Shown piece by piece: positions 1-9,124 of a DNA stretch of 64,000 nucleotides. Positions within the stretch are counted from its first letter, which is position 1, and each line of letters begins with the position of its first letter. The translations under genes were made by a program, and so were the position numbers. The DNA comes from Butyricicoccus sp. OM04-18BH (GTDB taxonomy: Bacteria > Bacillota > Clostridia > Oscillospirales > Butyricicoccaceae): positions 248,001 through 312,000 of the forward strand of contig NZ_QULN01000001.1 of assembly GCF_003481705.1 (NCBI RefSeq), given 5' to 3'. The notes under the pieces are model-generated. The model saw only the letters and a program-made list of their open reading frames with translations. It ran no database searches and was not told the DNA's origin.

Positions 1-234
1 AAACATAAATACGAGGTTGGCGAACGTGTATTAGTGCGGCCCGCAATCATAGATTGTATCTGGGCAAAAACCAGTTGCCGTAAGACCGTACCTGCTACTG
101 TTATCTTTGTCCATCCGGACGACCGGTTCATTGTAGCAGAATATCAGGTATGTGCTTCGTTCTTTGGCAGGACGGTATCTACGATACGGGAAAGTTTTTT
201 AATTCCAAAAGTTCAGTGTTTGGAGTGGGAGTGA
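1..234 (+). CDS. Small hypothetical protein, 5' end cut by window edge
   Basis: The frame is open from the first base of the window to the TGA at 232-234, so the N-terminus lies outside. A GTG at 34 is an internal alternative start, but the upstream residues (KHKYEVGERVLVRP) read as a continuous beta-rich protein. The pattern VGERVLV...ATVIFVHPDDRFIVAEY suggests a small SH3-like fold; this is inference. It ends 5 bases before the MazF-type gene, so it is probably in the same operon. No MazE-like features (AbrB fold or acidic C-terminus) are visible, so it is not called an antitoxin. Confidence 0.5.
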   Translation, partial: KHKYEVGERVLVRPAIIDCIWAKTSCRKTVPATVIFVHPDDRFIVAEYQVCASFFGRTVSTIRESFLIPKVQCLEWE

Positions 235-239
235 AATAA

Positions 240-593
240 ATGTATAAACGTGGTGATGTGTTTTGGGCTGATCTCAGTCCTGTTATTGGTTCAGAACAGG
301 ACGGCGTGCGTCCTGTTGTAATTTTGCAAAATGATATTGGAAACAAATACTCGCCTACGGTGATTGTAGCGCCGCTTACAAGCAATTTGCATCGGGACAA
401 GCATCTTGTTACTCATGTGCCCGTCTGTATGCAGGGCTTGCCGCAATATTCGGTTGTGTTGTTAGAACAGATACGGACAGTAGATAAAGCACGACTGGGG
501 AATTTTGTCGGTGTAATGGATAAAGAGACATTGAATAAGATTGATGAAAGTGTGATGTGCAGTTTGGGGCTGACGGATGGATTTAGAACATAG
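240..593 (+). CDS. MazF/PemK-family endoribonuclease toxin
   Basis: A 117-residue protein, the normal length for MazF-type mRNA interferases. It begins with the family signature RGDVFWADL, followed by GSEQDGVRPVVILQND, SPTVIVAPLTS and the helix-strand VVLLEQIRTVDKARLG. The RGD..W, GSEQ..RP and T/S residues of the active-site region are all present, so it looks intact. The family cleaves single-stranded RNA at short sequences. No recognisable MazE antitoxin precedes it. Its last 17 bases overlap the start of the PP-loop gene. A second copy of the family is at 30252. Confidence 0.9.
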   Translation: MYKRGDVFWADLSPVIGSEQDGVRPVVILQNDIGNKYSPTVIVAPLTSNLHRDKHLVTHVPVCMQGLPQYSVVLLEQIRTVDKARLGNFVGVMDKETLNKIDESVMCSLGLTDGFRT

Positions 594-1458
594 AGCAATC
601 GCCCGTCTGCGGTTGGCAGCGGAAATGAGCGAAGCCTATTACGGTAAGCCATTGATTATTACAGTGAGTGGCGGGAAAGACAGCGATATATGCCTGTACC
701 TTGCCGCCGCTTCCGGTATCCGCTATGAGGTCATGCACAACCATACCAGCGTGGATGCACCGGAGACTGTATACCACGTGCGCGAGCAGTTCCGGCGTTT
801 GGAGCTCGCCGGTGTGAAATGTACTGTCAATTACCCGACTTACAAGGGCGTACCGGTCAATATGTGGATGCTTATACCGCAAAAGCTGATGCCGCCCACA
901 AGAACAGTAAGATACTGCTGTTCGGTGCTGAAAGAAAGCGGCGGCGCTGGCCGCATGATTACGACGGGTGTCCGCTGGGCGGAAAGCGCCAGCCGCCGTA
1001 CCAAACGCGGCATTTACGAGAGTATGCCGCACGATCTCAGCAAAAAGGTCATTATCAACAACGATAATGCAGATACCCGCCTTTTGTTCGAGAGCTGCAA
1101 ATTGCAGGCGAAGCGGGTCTGCAATCCCATTGTGGATTGGTCGGACTATGATGTGTGGTCGTATATCCATGCTGAGAGAATACCGATAAATCCGCTGTAT
1201 TCGTGCGGCTTCCATAGGGTCGGTTGTGTGGGTTGCCCGATGGCAGGACGTCGAATGCGTCTGTTTGAGTTCGGCCGGTATCCCACGTATCAGCGCGCCT
1301 ACATCCGTGCCTTTGAGCGAATGCTCGAAGAACGTGTTGCACGCGGCAAGCTCGACAGCACATGGCGTGCTGGGACAACTGGCGAGGATATATTCCGCTG
1401 GTGGATGCAGGACCGGAATATCGAGGGACAAATGAAGATTGAGGGCTTTGACGGATAG
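577..1458 (+). CDS. Phosphoadenosine phosphosulfate reductase-family PP-loop protein
   Basis: A 293-residue protein with the PP-loop ATP pyrophosphatase motif SGGKDS near residue 31. Four cysteines follow: CC in RYCCSVLK, and C-x2-C in VGCVGCPMAGRR near residue 217, as in PAPS-reductase/DndC-type enzymes that bind a cluster or activate sulfur. The family adenylates a substrate or reduces adenylated sulfate. This subgroup is common on mobile elements and its substrate is unknown. No sulfate-assimilation genes and no dndB/D/E are nearby, so a housekeeping sulfur role is unlikely. It overlaps the mazF gene out of frame and is followed by a hairpin terminator. Confidence 0.8.
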   Translation: MDLEHRAIARLRLAAEMSEAYYGKPLIITVSGGKDSDICLYLAAASGIRYEVMHNHTSVDAPETVYHVREQFRRLELAGVKCTVNYPTYKGVPVNMWMLIPQKLMPPTRTVRYCCSVLKESGGAGRMITTGVRWAESASRRTKRGIYESMPHDLSKKVIINNDNADTRLLFESCKLQAKRVCNPIVDWSDYDVWSYIHAERIPINPLYSCGFHRVGCVGCPMAGRRMRLFEFGRYPTYQRAYIRAFERMLEERVARGKLDSTWRAGTTGEDIFRWWMQDRNIEGQMKIEGFDG

Positions 1459-1471
1459 AGCCCAGGTATGT

Positions 1472-1499
1472 ACCGTGCGGATTCCCGCGCGGTTTTATT
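1472..1499 (+). terminator. Intrinsic terminator after the PP-loop gene
   Basis: The arms ACCGTGCGG (1472-1480) and CCGCGCGGT (1485-1493) pair with one G-T wobble and run into TTTTATTAT. It lies 14 bases after the PP-loop stop codon and separates the toxin operon from the adhesin gene. Confidence 0.7.
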
Positions 1500-1605
1500 A
1501 TATACACGCCAAATTTCAAGGGGGTGGTTCCAGTGTGCTACTCGGTGCATGGTTAATCCATGCAGTATCGGTTTGGAAATAAGTTTGAGATGGAGGGATG
1601 AGGAA

Positions 1606-4600
1606 ATGGATTTTTTGAAGAAACGGCTCAAGCGGCTTACGTCGATGGGGCTGGCATTGCTCTTGTCTGCGTCGGCGTTTCCGGCCACGGCCTTTGCCGC
1701 GTCGGACAGCACCAGCACGCTTGCCGAAGTAACGGCAAAGTATATCGACGCGGAAAACGGCAAGGAGATTGCCGAGCAAGAGATATATAGCGTAACACAT
1801 GAGGAACGGCAGCCGCAGGAAATCGAGAACTACACCTACGTCGATTACACGGAAAACGTCGAGTACGTCTACTCCCATAAGGATCTGACTTATATTGTCG
1901 GCTACCCGGACGAAAGCGTGCGGCCGGATGCTTCCATGACCCGTGCAGAAGCAACTACGGTCTTTTACCGTCTCTATGACGGCGAGTATCCAGAGTTTGA
2001 GCGCCGCATGTCAAACGGCACGTTCGAGGACGTCAAGACGGATTACTGGTTCTACAAAGAAGTCGAAACGCTGTATAACATTGGAATTGTAGACGGCACG
2101 GATGAACACAAATTCTCGCCGGATGCGCCCGTCACCCGCGCGGAGTTTGCCGTCATGGCGGCGCGGTTCGCCAATTTGGACTACGAGGGCGGCAATCTCT
2201 TTGACGACGTTCCCAACGGCCATTGGGCGTACAGCTATATCAATGCAGCCGCAAACGCTGGCTGGGTAGAGGGCTACCCGGACGGCAGTTTCCGGCCGGA
2301 TGAGCCGATCAGCCGTGCCGAGGTCGTGCGGCTGGTAAACGGTATGATTAACCGTAACGTCACGCTGGACAAGCTGAAAGAGCTGGGCATCGAATGTCCG
2401 TACAATGATCTGGTTGAGAATCACTGGGGTTACTGCGATCTGATAGAAGCCAGCATTCCGCACAGCGCGGAAGAATGGCACGGCCTCAGCTACAATGACG
2501 GTATTTACAACATCATCGTTGAAAAATTCATAGACCAGAACGGCAAGGAACTTGCTGAAACTGTCACCACAGCGGGCAAGGAAGAAAGTTCACCCAAGGT
2601 CATCCCGGCATACGAGTACCGCGGCTATATCCGCACGATCGTTTATCAGTACACGAACGGTGATGCGATCCCGTCCATTGAAAAGACGGCGAACGCCAAA
2701 ACCGCCAATGTAGGCGATACCCTGACCTATACGGTGAAGCTGACGAATGATGAAGCAGCTTCTTCCGCGTGGAAAGAAGTCGTCCTCACCGACGAAATTC
2801 CGGACGGCTTGACTTTCGCGGATGGCAGCGTGTACGTAGAAAGCAAGGCGGCAAAGCACTCGTTTGAAAACGGATTGCTTTCTGTCCCTCTGGGCGACAT
2901 TGCCGCAGGTCAGACGGTTTCAGTCACTTTCAAAGCAACCGTGAACAGCGATATGTACAACCAGACGATCTACAACACCGCAGTCGCCGAGGGCGCAAAC
3001 GGTATCGTTAAGGATGAAAGCGGTAGCGAAACCGGCAAGTATGAGGACACAGACGACGGTGTTTATATCAACAAGGGCGACACCGCGCCCTATGTGGAAA
3101 AACGTGCGGACAAGCCTTCCGCCGAGGTCGGCGATAAGATCACCTATACCGTCACGCTCGGCAACGCAGAGGGTGCCGTTTATGAAATCGAAAACGCTTC
3201 CATGACCGACATTATCCCGGCGGAACTGGATTTTGTGGACGGCAGCGTGCAGGTAGACGGTGTAAGTACAGGTTATTCATTCGATAACGAGACCCGTACC
3301 CTGACCGTGCCGCTGGACAGAATTGCACCGAATACAAAAACGACGGTTACTTTTGCAGCGACCGTCAATGAATCGGCCTACGGCAAAACAGTTTACAACA
3401 CTGCGGTCATGTCCGGTGACAATATTTCGGACACCGAGGGCACAGACGACGGTGTTGCCATCGGTGACGGTAAAGCCCGCCCCAGCATTGAGAAGTCGGC
3501 GGACAAGTCCTCTGCCAAGGTCGGCGACAAGATCACCTATATTCTGACGCTCTCTAACAGCGAGACCGCGACTGTACCCGTAGAAAATGCGGCCGTTACT
3601 GATGTTATCCCTGCTGGCCTGACGTTCGAGTACGGCTCGGTCATGCTGGACGGCAGCGGCACGAGTGATTTCACCTATGATGAAAATACCCGCCTGCTGA
3701 CGGTAAACGTCGGCAGCATTGAGCCGGATACCAGCCGCACGGTTTCCTTTGTGGCGACCGTCAACGAAGATGCCTACAATACGACGATTCAGAACCTTGC
3801 CACCCTGACTTCGGACAACACCGAGCCGGTACAGGACAAGGACGACGGCGTTGTCGTTGCAGACGGTATGACCGACCTGTCCATCAACAAGAGTGTTGAT
3901 AAATCTTCTGCTCGTGTCAGTGATACTCTGACCTACACGGTACAAGTCTCCAATGGTGCGGGTGCAGAGGTAAATATCCGCGACACGGTGATGCGGGATG
4001 CTATCCCGGATGGCCTGACCTTCCGCGGCAACGTCACAGTGGACGGCTACTCAACGGTATATCAGTATGACAATGAAAACCGAACCCTTTCTGTTCCGCT
4101 GGATGCGATCGCCCCCGGCCAGACGAAAACTATTTCGTTTGATGTGCTGGTGAACAGTGATGCCTACGGCATGATGATTGAGAACACGGCGGTCGCTTCC
4201 GGCAGCAATGCGCCGGATACGGAGGACACGGATGACGGCGTCACCATCGAGAACGGCACGCCGGACGGCCGTGCGGGTGCAAAGTCAGCCAATAAAATGA
4301 CCGCGCGCGTGGGTGATACAATCACCTACACGATCACGCTGGAAAATAGCGCAATGGCAACGGCGGACTGGACCGGCGTTACCGTGACCGATGCTCTGCC
4401 GGATGGTGTGACTTTCACAGGCAACGTCCAGAAAGACGGTCAGGCAACGACGGAATATTCCTACGATTCATCTTCACGCACGCTGACGCTCACGCCTTAC
4501 GCAATCGCACCGGATACGCAGGTGGTGTACACCTTTGATGTGACGGTAGACGAGGGTATGCAGGGCGAATTTATCGTCAATACGGCTATTCTGACGGATG

Positions 4601-6036
4601 GCAACGAGCAAACGCCGCTTCCGGATGCAGGCGTGCAGATCAACAAGGGCGAAGCCGACCCGATTGTAACTAAGTCCGCGAGCGTGACCAAAGCTGATAT
4701 TGGCGATATGTTCACCTATGAGATCACGGTCAAAAATGGCGATAAGGCTACTGCGCCGTGGAAAAACGTCGTGGCATACGACACGCTTCCGGCTGGCGTG
4801 AAGTTGATCGGCAACGTGTATCTGGATGGTAAGGTGGCGCTGCATAAGCTGAACGGTAACGCGCTGTCCGTGCTGGTGGGTGATTTGGCTGCAGGCGAAA
4901 GCGTAGTAATCTCCTTTGATGTGCAGGTACTTGACACAGCGGCCGGTACGACCCTTCAAAACAGCGTGGATGTGACCGGCGATAACGGCATCGGCACGGC
5001 AACAGATGACGGCGTAACCGTACCGGAGGTTGAGCCGCAAAACCCTAATGATGCCACCGGCTTCTATGTCACAAAAGATGTGGATAAGACGGTGGTTGAT
5101 GTAAGTAAGGATGCCGACGAAGTATCCAGAACGGCAACATTTACGGTTATTGTTGGAAATCACAGTGATATAATGTGGGAAAACGTCGTGCTGAAAGATA
5201 CGCTGGATACCTCTGTGGTAACGCCTGTTTTGCAAAACAATGTTTATGTGAACGGAGTCCTAAGTAATAAATGGAGTTTTTCAGGCAAGGCATTCACTCT
5301 GGAATTGGGTGACATTGCACCCGGCCAATCGCATAAAATTTTGCTTACCGTCCGCTTTAAGAACGATGCAGGCGGCAAGACCTACGTCAACTATGCGACC
5401 GGAGAGGGCGATAACGGCAATGCTATCGGAAAGTCGCCGGAAGTTGAAATTATCAGCTCAGTTGCTGATTTGATAACTGATATTCATTATCAGCTTTATA
5501 ATGGTTATGACGAAAATATGTGGCGACCCGCAGACCGTATTTCACTGCAAGAAGCGTGCATCGTAGCATATCGTCTGATTTCCAACGGCGGGAACACGTG
5601 GCTGGACCGTGGCACGGTGACGGTGCCGGACTACGAGTTCAGCATCCCCGAAGAAGCAAAATATTTTGTCTCTATCGGTGTGCTGCCCGCAAGCGTATTC
5701 GACACAACGAAAATGACCGAAGATGTTGATTACGAAATCAATTATGAGGTTTCGGAAAAAGGCTATCTGCGAATCTGGGCTACCTCGGAACAGCTTAATA
5801 CGCTTGTGAAGTATATCACTGGCACGAATGCAGGGCTCAGCGGTGATGTGTCCCGCCTGAATTTTGCCAAGCTGATTTGCCAGCTTACCGGACGGGATAC
5901 CGACCCGGATACCTCGGCTTACAGCGGCCATATCCAATATTTCACGGATAGTGGTTCTTCTGAGGACCTGATTACTGAAGTCTCGCACGAACACGATTAT
6001 GTGCTTGACACAGACGGGAATGAGTATTGGATTTAA
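1606..6036 (+). CDS. Secreted S-layer-anchored adhesin with MucBP-like, SLH and seven DUF11 repeats
   Basis: The start chosen is ATG 1606, which has GGAGG upstream and opens a classical signal peptide (KKRLKRL, then a hydrophobic stretch, then AFAA); the frame itself is open from 1468. The product is about 1476 residues. Order: a MucBP-like strand repeat (residues 37-85), SLH modules (about 88-250) that would bind secondary cell-wall polymer, another MucBP-like repeat, then seven DUF11 repeats (about 350-1285). Each repeat opens with a K-x-(A/V)-(D/N)-K...VGDTLTYTV-type strand. A degenerate SLH-like segment (NMWRPADRISLQEA) lies near the C-terminus. There is no LPXTG motif. DUF11 arrays form stalks on the cell surface, so the likely role is adhesion or shielding. 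It converges with the SLH-CAP gene. Confidence 0.88.
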   Translation: MDFLKKRLKRLTSMGLALLLSASAFPATAFAASDSTSTLAEVTAKYIDAENGKEIAEQEIYSVTHEERQPQEIENYTYVDYTENVEYVYSHKDLTYIVGYPDESVRPDASMTRAEATTVFYRLYDGEYPEFERRMSNGTFEDVKTDYWFYKEVETLYNIGIVDGTDEHKFSPDAPVTRAEFAVMAARFANLDYEGGNLFDDVPNGHWAYSYINAAANAGWVEGYPDGSFRPDEPISRAEVVRLVNGMINRNVTLDKLKELGIECPYNDLVENHWGYCDLIEASIPHSAEEWHGLSYNDGIYNIIVEKFIDQNGKELAETVTTAGKEESSPKVIPAYEYRGYIRTIVYQYTNGDAIPSIEKTANAKTANVGDTLTYTVKLTNDEAASSAWKEVVLTDEIPDGLTFADGSVYVESKAAKHSFENGLLSVPLGDIAAGQTVSVTFKATVNSDMYNQTIYNTAVAEGANGIVKDESGSETGKYEDTDDGVYINKGDTAPYVEKRADKPSAEVGDKITYTVTLGNAEGAVYEIENASMTDIIPAELDFVDGSVQVDGVSTGYSFDNETRTLTVPLDRIAPNTKTTVTFAATVNESAYGKTVYNTAVMSGDNISDTEGTDDGVAIGDGKARPSIEKSADKSSAKVGDKITYILTLSNSETATVPVENAAVTDVIPAGLTFEYGSVMLDGSGTSDFTYDENTRLLTVNVGSIEPDTSRTVSFVATVNEDAYNTTIQNLATLTSDNTEPVQDKDDGVVVADGMTDLSINKSVDKSSARVSDTLTYTVQVSNGAGAEVNIRDTVMRDAIPDGLTFRGNVTVDGYSTVYQYDNENRTLSVPLDAIAPGQTKTISFDVLVNSDAYGMMIENTAVASGSNAPDTEDTDDGVTIENGTPDGRAGAKSANKMTARVGDTITYTITLENSAMATADWTGVTVTDALPDGVTFTGNVQKDGQATTEYSYDSSSRTLTLTPYAIAPDTQVVYTFDVTVDEGMQGEFIVNTAILTDGNEQTPLPDAGVQINKGEADPIVTKSASVTKADIGDMFTYEITVKNGDKATAPWKNVVAYDTLPAGVKLIGNVYLDGKVALHKLNGNALSVLVGDLAAGESVVISFDVQVLDTAAGTTLQNSVDVTGDNGIGTATDDGVTVPEVEPQNPNDATGFYVTKDVDKTVVDVSKDADEVSRTATFTVIVGNHSDIMWENVVLKDTLDTSVVTPVLQNNVYVNGVLSNKWSFSGKAFTLELGDIAPGQSHKILLTVRFKNDAGGKTYVNYATGEGDNGNAIGKSPEVEIISSVADLITDIHYQLYNGYDENMWRPADRISLQEACIVAYRLISNGGNTWLDRGTVTVPDYEFSIPEEAKYFVSIGVLPASVFDTTKMTEDVDYEINYEVSEKGYLRIWATSEQLNTLVKYITGTNAGLSGDVSRLNFAKLICQLTGRDTDPDTSAYSGHIQYFTDSGSSEDLITEVSHEHDYVLDTDGNEYWI

Positions 6037-6055
6037 CAATTTTATAGGAAAAGGC

Positions 6056-6087
6056 AATCCCTCGTTTCGTTGTGAAACGAGGGATTT
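6056..6087. terminator. Bidirectional terminator between convergent surface-protein genes
   Basis: The 13-base arms AATCCCTCGTTTC (6056-6068) and GAAACGAGGGATT (6074-6086) form a perfect stem between two genes that end on either side. The T content is modest on both strands, and the position fits shared use. Confidence 0.75.
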
Positions 6088-6089
6088 GC

Positions 6090-7289
6090 TTACCGATTAT
6101 TTAATTCTGTTATTGTTAGTTTATCAAAAAGCTGCAAAGCGTACACTTTCTCACCTTGGACATAGGCAGAGACAGCAGTAGTTTTTGAACGGGTGTTGAG
6201 CATATTTTCTCGATGACCTTGTGAGCCATACCATTTGTTTAAGTTTTCCTGCGCATTGGTTGTAATTAAACCTATGAGTGCATTTTCAGCATTGCATCCA
6301 TAACCAACAGATGCGAACACCGAGCCATCCGGTCTTGTATGAGAAATATCCCCGTCTCGTTCGTCAACAATCCAGATTTCGCGGGAACGAGTGTCCGCCC
6401 ATTCCTGTACTTTCAACGAGTAAGTCAGACGTGGCAAACCGTTTTCTTCGCGCAGGTCGTTGATGGCGTCAAAGGTGGCATTGGACAGGTCATAATCCCA
6501 ATAGCCGCCGTACTCGTCTACCGCAGATTTGCCGATAGGGCGTAGACTGATTTCATCTGTTACGGTCTGGTTATCGTCTGCGGTTTCGTTGTCGGTATCA
6601 TCCGGCACAGGCTGTCCGTCTGGTGAAACCGGTGTTTCCGGCTCCGTCGGTTCATTTGCGTCCAAGATGTTTTCCGCGTTCATCAGCATTGTTGCGACTT
6701 CGGCACGAGTAGCTGTCCCGTGCGGATTTAACTTTCCGTCCGAGCCGCTGACAATGCCCTTGTTGACGCACCAGCTCATGGCGTTTGTTGCGTAACGGGA
6801 AACTGATTGATAGTCCGAGAAATCATAGTATTTATCTGGTATAAAGCCGGTATCTGTATCAAGGCCAAGGTGGTCCGCGTAGCGGTACAGGATGGCCGTA
6901 AGCTGCTCGCGGGTGATCGCATCATTCGGGCCGAACTGCGTATCGCTGTACCCGGTAACGAGGTCATTCATGCGCGCCCAGTAGACAGGCGCGCTGTAAT
7001 AGGCGTTTGTATCTACGTCTGCATAGGGGTATCCCCAGTTGCTTTCGGGCATATCAGGTGAACCTGCCAGTCGGTACAGGATGGTCACGATCATGCCGCG
7101 GCTGGTAGTTGCGTTCGGGCTGAACGCCGTATCCGATGTACCATTCATCAGCCCGTTTTCGCAAACATAGTTGACCGCATCGTGATACCAGTCCGACGGA
7201 CGGACGTCCGAAAAGTTTGAAACATTGGCGGCGCCTGCCGAACAGGTAATAGCTGCCGCACACAAGATAGATGTGATTTCTTTTTTCAT
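6090..7289 (-). CDS. SLH-domain protein with C-terminal CAP (SCP/PR1-like) domain
   Basis: The start is placed at the ATG at 7289, preceded by GGGG at RBS distance; a GTG 15 bases upstream is the alternative. The product is about 399 residues. It has a signal peptide, three SLH modules (residues about 25-200, with GYSDTQFGPNDAITREQ and similar motifs), an acidic Pro/Thr-rich linker (about 210-250), then a CAP domain (about 265-395). CAP hallmarks are INDLREENGLPRLTYS, a His in SHTRPDGS, ENA, and GHRENMLN. CAP domains are extracellular and of varied function in bacteria, and several are linked to sporulation or wall interaction. It is a wall-displayed protein. Confidence 0.88.
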   Translation of the reverse strand: MKKEITSILCAAAITCSAGAANVSNFSDVRPSDWYHDAVNYVCENGLMNGTSDTAFSPNATTSRGMIVTILYRLAGSPDMPESNWGYPYADVDTNAYYSAPVYWARMNDLVTGYSDTQFGPNDAITREQLTAILYRYADHLGLDTDTGFIPDKYYDFSDYQSVSRYATNAMSWCVNKGIVSGSDGKLNPHGTATRAEVATMLMNAENILDANEPTEPETPVSPDGQPVPDDTDNETADDNQTVTDEISLRPIGKSAVDEYGGYWDYDLSNATFDAINDLREENGLPRLTYSLKVQEWADTRSREIWIVDERDGDISHTRPDGSVFASVGYGCNAENALIGLITTNAQENLNKWYGSQGHRENMLNTRSKTTAVSAYVQGEKVYALQLFDKLTITELNNR

Positions 7290-7469
7290 AAAGTCATACC
7301 CCACAATAAAGAACAGAAAAGTTTATCATGGTTTCATTATATCATGTTGCTGTCCGTTCCGGTAGCGGGCATGGCGCACAAAAACCATGTGGGGATTTTG
7401 AATTGCAAACGAGATGCAGTAAATTGTTGCTGCATAGATGATAACCAATACGCAGGAGGGCTGTGGTTT

Positions 7470-7655
7470 ATGGATTATAAAATTTTGACGCAGGACGATT
7501 TGCTTGAGTTGTTCCCTTTTGGCAAAACCAAGCTAAAATGCCTGCTGGAAGCAGGCGTATTGCCTGTGGTGAAAGTGGGACGGGATTATTTGACGAATGA
7601 ACGTGAACTTGACCGGTGGTTTGAAGCAAATAAAGGGAAAGAGATATTTTACTGA
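7470..7655 (+). CDS. Small excisionase-type HTH protein (pair 1)
   Basis: The ATG at 7470 follows GGAGGG at 7455-7460 and gives 61 residues. The sequence LTQDDLLELFPFGKTKLK...PVVKVGRDYL..ERELDRWF is a winged-HTH/MerR-like excisionase fold (DNA-binding domain, excisionase family). It lies 89 bases upstream of an integrase, the standard xis-int order. It is clearly homologous to the protein at 10392-10583, including the shared ending EIFY. Confidence 0.85.
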   Translation: MDYKILTQDDLLELFPFGKTKLKCLLEAGVLPVVKVGRDYLTNERELDRWFEANKGKEIFY

Positions 7656-7744
7656 TTGAATTGCCTTTACAGAGGGACGGCGTTATAATATATGCGTTAG
7701 CTGTTTATGCTGCCGCCCCTGTTTATTTGATAGGAGCGATACGC

Positions 7745-8929
7745 ATGAATACAGTAGAAAATATCAATAAAGTTAAGAGAATCCGCGGATATGGGGAGGG
7801 TAGTGTATATCAGCGGAAAGATGGCCGCTGGGTCGGCAAATATAAGGACGAAAAGATGTTGAAACCGCGTTATGTCTATGGTAAGACAGAAGCGGAAGCA
7901 AGACGGAAATTGCGTGAATTTAAGAAAACAATAGTGCATGGCATTACGGATTGTAGAAAAGTATTGCTTAGCACTTATATTGAGCGATGGTTATATACTT
8001 TCAAGGCCGCAGCCGTGGAGAATACCAGCTTTGATCGGTTGGAGTCTGTCTATTACACGCATATCAAGCCGACGCTTGGCGGCTTCCAACTTGGGAATAT
8101 CAAAGCGGTTGATATTCAAACACTGTTAAACCAGAAAAGCACTGAATATTCTTATACTATCGTCAAGATGATCCGGCAGATACTTTCTGAGGTTTTCCAA
8201 CATGCCTATACTGAGGGTGACATTCTTAAAAACCCAATGGCAAATGTTATCATGGCAAAACGGAGCAAGTTTAAGCCAGAGCGGAAAATGCTGATATTAG
8301 AGGATGCAGAGGTTAAACGGTTGGAGGAAGCAGCCAGAGAGAAGTATGGTACAGGCCGTCCGCTTTTTGTTCACGGAAACCTGATCGTATTTATGCTGCA
8401 TACCGGCCTGCGGTGTGGTGAACTGCTTGCGCTGGAATGGTCTGATATTGACTTTGAAAGCAAGACGGTATCCATAAATAAAAATCTGGCAAAGATCAAG
8501 AACAGGGATACCGGAAAAGATACGTCCAAAAGCACCTTACAGGTAAAAGGCACTAAGACATCCAGCAGCAACCGGATTATCCCACTAAATAGTAAAGCAA
8601 TCAACGCACTTAGGGAATTGCAGATGATTTACAGGCAATGCGGCATCAAAAGCAAATATGTTGCCTGTTCGCAAAAAGGCGGCTTCCTCACTAATAACCG
8701 TATGCACAATTTACTTGAGCGTATGTTGAAGCACACGGGGATAGACAAGCCGCTCACGATCCATCAGCTACGTCACACTTTTGCAAGCCGTGCGTTAAAT
8801 GCTGGCGTAAGCATCAGCGTAGTAAGCAAATGGATGGGGCATGCCAGTATTTCCACCACATATAATATCTACATTCACGCTATGGAACAGGAACGGCTGA
8901 CAGCGTTAGACGTTCTTGAAGCTATGTAG
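7745..8929 (+). CDS. Tyrosine recombinase/integrase (pair 1)
   Basis: The start at ATG 7745 has TAGGAG upstream and gives 394 residues. The N-terminal arm-binding domain (GEGSVYQRKDGRWVGKY) is of the Tn916/ICE type, followed by a SAM-like core-binding domain and a catalytic domain. The catalytic residues visible are Arg in HTGLRCGE, His-x-x-Arg in HQLRHTF, His in WMGHAS, and Tyr in YNIYIH. It appears intact. It converges on a homologous integrase whose 3' end is 195 bases away. Confidence 0.92.
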   Translation: MNTVENINKVKRIRGYGEGSVYQRKDGRWVGKYKDEKMLKPRYVYGKTEAEARRKLREFKKTIVHGITDCRKVLLSTYIERWLYTFKAAAVENTSFDRLESVYYTHIKPTLGGFQLGNIKAVDIQTLLNQKSTEYSYTIVKMIRQILSEVFQHAYTEGDILKNPMANVIMAKRSKFKPERKMLILEDAEVKRLEEAAREKYGTGRPLFVHGNLIVFMLHTGLRCGELLALEWSDIDFESKTVSINKNLAKIKNRDTGKDTSKSTLQVKGTKTSSSNRIIPLNSKAINALRELQMIYRQCGIKSKYVACSQKGGFLTNNRMHNLLERMLKHTGIDKPLTIHQLRHTFASRALNAGVSISVVSKWMGHASISTTYNIYIHAMEQERLTALDVLEAM

Positions 8930-9004
8930 CGAAAAGGTGTAACATTGGTGTACGCCTCTCGAAAAAACGACTTAAAGCCCAGTAATATAGGCGTTTAAGG
9001 GTGC

Positions 9005-9038
9005 AAGAGGGGGAAAACCGCAGATCTATCCCTCTTTT
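9005..9038 (+). terminator. Possible terminator between the two convergent integrases
   Basis: AAGAGGG (9005-9011) pairs with CCCTCTT (9030-9036) and runs into TTTT. The loop is long (18 bases) and the stem is only 7 bp, so it is a weak call. The rest of 8930-9124 is AT-rich with no recognised attachment-site core. Confidence 0.4.
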
Positions 9039-9124
9039 ACTAAAACCCCGCACCACATCTAACAATTTCGGCATTTTCCCTTTGTCGTGATACCGAATAT
9101 ATACCAAAGTGGCTTTGAAAATTT

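Noticed and set aside
1459..1605. A second riboswitch before the DUF11 adhesin, by analogy with the LRR operon
   Set aside because: The GEMM signature GCAAAGC is absent; the hairpin there is the terminator of the preceding gene, plus a short GCATGG/CCATGC stem.
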